NCBI GenBank assembly: GCA_025201865.1
Contig: MU602711.1
Location: forward strand, 58,964 to 77,556
Direction of reading: 5' to 3'
Source: Ramicandelaber brevisporus
Taxonomy: Eukaryota; Kickxellomycota; Ramicandelaberales; Ramicandelaberaceae
Length of the DNA: 18,593 nucleotides
This document shows, in pieces, positions 16,642 to 18,593 of the stretch. Position 1 is the first letter of the stretch. The number at the start of each line of letters is the position of its first letter. The position numbers and the translations under genes were made by a program. The notes below the pieces were generated by a model, which was given only the letters and a program-made list of their open reading frames with translations, did not search any database and was not told the origin of the DNA.

Positions 16642-17240
16642 TTCCTCCGAGCTAGGATAGAAGTCGCCAAAGAGACAGTATAGGGATGACACTAACCGTT
16701 GTTTACCTACACCGTCCTTAGGGACCCAATTACTTGTAGAAGCAGATAAGAATTAAGATTAATACCGAACCGAACCGAACAACCAAACCGAACCAAGAAA
16801 AACATAGCATGGCGACAGCAACGGGGGAACAAAGTGCTGACAGCCAACGCAACCACCTTCACTTGATGACAACGACGACCAACGACAGCAAGCAAGAGGT
16901 GGGGGAGAAAGCCAGCGGAAGAGGGACGAACCAAGAGGGAAGGGAACAGATGGAACATGCCGCTGGGAAAACCCGGAATGCCAGCCACACCAACCTGGCG
17001 GCAGAGGGACAACCACCACGGGGACCGAACACCGCGCCAGCACACCGGCAGCACCTGGAGACAAGGAGGGAACAACGCCGGTGCTTGAGAGGATCTTGAG
17101 GAAGAAAATATAGGTGTTTGTAGATAGTGTTGTGTGGTGGTTGTGAGGAAGAGAGAGAGAACAGGCCAGACAACAACAACAGCCAAAGGCACACACACAG
17201 CGTCGCATTCTTATACCCTTTCTTCGAAGCTGCAATGTTT
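16642..17240. other. Unassigned stretch with a GC-richer core
   Basis: It begins with ccgaa pentamer repeats (about 16767-16796). Bases about 16809-17100 are clearly richer in G and C than the flanks and stay open in several frames on both strands. The plus frame from ATG 16809 would give 96 very hydrophilic residues (MATATGEQSADSQRN...), and two minus frames give Cys/Val/Leu/Pro-rich peptides. None shows a domain. It could be a small unknown gene, a decayed gene or an untranslated exon. I cannot decide. Confidence 0.35.
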
Positions 17241-17366
17241 ACAAATAAACCGCCACTACTCGTTTTCTTTGTTTGATTGTAAATGGATCTTCTCTCGTAT
17301 ACATGAATTCACCTTTTCGGATGTCGTGCATGTTTGTTGATACTGCGTGATTCGCTGCAGAGTCTG

Positions 17367-17710
17367 GCAATTCCGGTTCAAAAGGAACAACTGTCAACAA
17401 CCACGCAATTAGTAGATCAATTCCACTGTGTATCCAAAAGGAGACAGTGTGTTCTTTGATCAGCAGTAATTCCGGTTCGAAAAGGACAGTTGAAGACGCC
17501 ACTTCAGCCACATTTACTTGACGATTCAATTAACGGTTGTGTACACTACGATATCCGAAAAGAAGACAAAGGGACTCCTTGGTCAGCCGCGTATTTCCGA
17601 TTTGAATAGTGTCGTTGAACACGCCACTCCGACCAGTGCTAAACAATCAACCATTCATTTGTGTTTGCCACAGGCACCAATTGTACTCAGGCAGCCATGC
17701 TCACTGATGG
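17367..17710. repeat. Degenerate tandem repeat, three units of about 100-125 bp
   Basis: Unit starts are at 17367 (gcaattccggttc), 17466 (gtaattccggttcg) and 17591 (gtatttccgatttg). The second half of units 1 and 2 also aligns: tatccaaaaggagac (unit 1) against tatccgaaaagaagac (unit 2), each followed by a TTG(A/G)TCAGC element that ends the unit. Read on the minus strand the units give related peptides (TVLFEPELLLIKEHTVSFW, TVVPFEPELPDSA, TIQIGNTRLTKESLCLLFG), but stops break the frame. It is either a decayed repeat-protein gene or a non-coding satellite-like array. Confidence 0.55.
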
Positions 17711-18474
17711 CAACACGAAGCCTGTAAAGCAAATAACTATTGAATTCTTAAAAATGTCAGATAAAAGTGATGTGTGCAAGAGAGAGAAATAGTGCTTAAT
17801 TGTGAGAGCGGAGTCCGATGTGTCCGTAAACTTGTTGATGCAACAATAACCACCGCAGTTTGGAGCGGTAATATCCGCGTGAATGGTGGTTTGCATCGTT
17901 CTTCGTGAATGCAAAAAGAGCTTCATTCATGTACTTCTTTGTCTTGATATGAGTTGGCGATGTGGCTGCATTGCAGTGGCTGCACAAGAAACAAAGTTTA
18001 CTGTGGATGCATCCTTGCTCGTCACCATCACAACATGTCGTTAGTTGAACAAGAGAATGGATTGAAGCTGTTAAAAAAGTTCGTTTCAATTTTTATTTTC
18101 TTCACTTCAGCGAAAAAATATCCGGATACAGGCGGATTTGCTCAGATATTAAAAGGGTGAAAATGAGGATAGGGAGTGCTGTTAAAAGCGTTCAAATTAA
18201 ATGAGATCATTCAATGACCATCAAGAAGGAACACAATAACAAACAAAAGGGGAAGAGAGGAGGAATATCAGAGGGGAAAAAAGTAAACAAAAGAAAGGAG
18301 ATCGGTTGACGTGCATCAAACAAACAAAAATAAAACTAAAAACTAAAACTAAAACTAAAAGAAGAGAAGGAAAGAGGAGGAAAGAGGAAAGAAAAGAAGA
18401 GAAGAGAGATCAAGAAGAGAAGAGAGATCAAGAAGAGGATGCCCAGTGGTGCTAAATGCTATTCGGAGTTGATA
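17711..18474. other. Gene-poor stretch with possible decayed Cys-rich frame and AG-rich microsatellites
   Basis: On the minus strand 17796-18089 is open and includes a Cys/His cluster (CCDGDEQGCIHSKLCFLCSH), but it has no upstream ATG, so it is not a complete gene. Further right the plus strand becomes purine-rich: ctaaaa hexamers at about 18334-18360, many gaaag/gagga runs, and a perfect 18 bp tandem pair at 18395-18412 and 18413-18430. The part nearest the right end is probably the 3' UTR of the minus-strand gene at the edge. Confidence 0.4.
18395..18439. repeat. 18 bp perfect tandem repeat
   Basis: The unit agaagagaagagagatca occurs twice without a gap (18395-18412, 18413-18430), followed by a partial third copy. 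It lies about 40-80 bases past the stop of the minus-strand gene. Confidence 0.85.
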
Positions 18475-18593
18475 TTATTTGGCTGCATTCAGCAACTCCT
18501 TGGTTCGTCTTGGGGTGCTGGCATCGTTCAAGTGCTTTGTACTGAACCGCAGTGCATTCAAGAGAGTATCGCGTTGGGTAGAGCCGTTGGTCA
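18475..18593 (-). CDS. C-terminal end of a gene truncated by the window edge
   Basis: One minus-strand frame is open from the window edge to a TAA at 18475-18477 and gives 38 residues of ordinary globular, helix-forming composition (QRDTLLNALRFSTKHLND, ending RTKELLNAAK). The rest of the gene lies beyond the edge, so the product cannot be named. The coding call rests on amino-acid composition and on the sharp change to AG-rich simple sequence right after the stop. The next minus frame is open for about 47 codons (to about 18450) but is less protein-like. Confidence 0.55.
   Translation of the reverse strand, partial: TNGSTQRDTLLNALRFSTKHLNDASTPRRTKELLNAAK

Noticed and set aside
17371-17484. 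ggttcaaaa and ggttcgaaaa resembling tRNA B boxes
   Set aside because: The flanking bases do not form a T-arm stem, no A box is present, and the motif belongs to the tandem repeat.
18334-18360. ctaaaa repeats as a telomere or subtelomere signal
   Set aside because: Only a few imperfect copies inside an AG/A-rich tract, followed by coding sequence; not a telomeric array.

Overview
The window looks like a piece of a compact, intron-poor fungal nuclear genome. The evidence is a set of eukaryotic housekeeping genes (TRF4/TENT4-type poly(A) polymerase, V-ATPase subunit A, the NuA4 subunit Eaf6, a nuclear gene for mitochondrial ribosomal protein L2). Every complete coding frame runs uninterrupted from ATG to stop, intergenic spaces are short, many ends converge, AATAAA-like signals lie 40-70 bp past several stops, and polyQ, polyN, polyH and acidic runs are frequent. 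An early-diverging fungus (zygomycete or chytrid grade) is my best guess. No ribosomal RNA or other diagnostic marker is present, so the lineage is an inference.

Layout. A 5'-truncated, leucine-rich, F-box-like protein with a very acidic tail occupies bases 1-1119 (+). A 1.1 kb gap follows, with a hairpin-plus-T-run element and a CAG-rich leader, then the TRF4-like poly(A) polymerase (2204-4579, +). Converging on it is methylthioribulose-1-phosphate dehydratase (4813-5607, -). That gene shares a 119 bp divergent promoter with a small coiled-coil protein (5727-6146, +), which in turn converges on an aldo/keto reductase (6291-7223, -). After a 0.8 kb gap carrying two ACGCGT boxes come mitochondrial L2 (8014-9201, +), V-ATPase subunit A (9366-11228, -), Eaf6 with a 252 bp internal tandem duplication (11495-12550, -), a secreted plastocyanin-like cupredoxin (13087-13419, +), and a long SDR-family protein lacking the canonical catalytic Tyr and Lys (13700-15826, -). 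The last 2.6 kb are almost gene-free: strand-asymmetric purine/pyrimidine tracts, a nested hairpin, a GC-richer patch, a degenerate three-unit tandem repeat and AG microsatellites. The C-terminus of another minus-strand gene enters at the right edge (18475-18593).

The genes do not form one pathway. They cover RNA surveillance, methionine salvage, redox metabolism, mitochondrial translation, vacuolar acidification and chromatin acetylation, as expected of ordinary fungal gene order. I see no virus, prophage, CRISPR array, toxin system or intact transposon. The most unusual items are the predicted pseudoenzyme SDR split by a Q/H-rich insert, the recent in-frame duplication in Eaf6, the small secreted cupredoxin, and the decayed tandem repeat near 17.4-17.7 kb.
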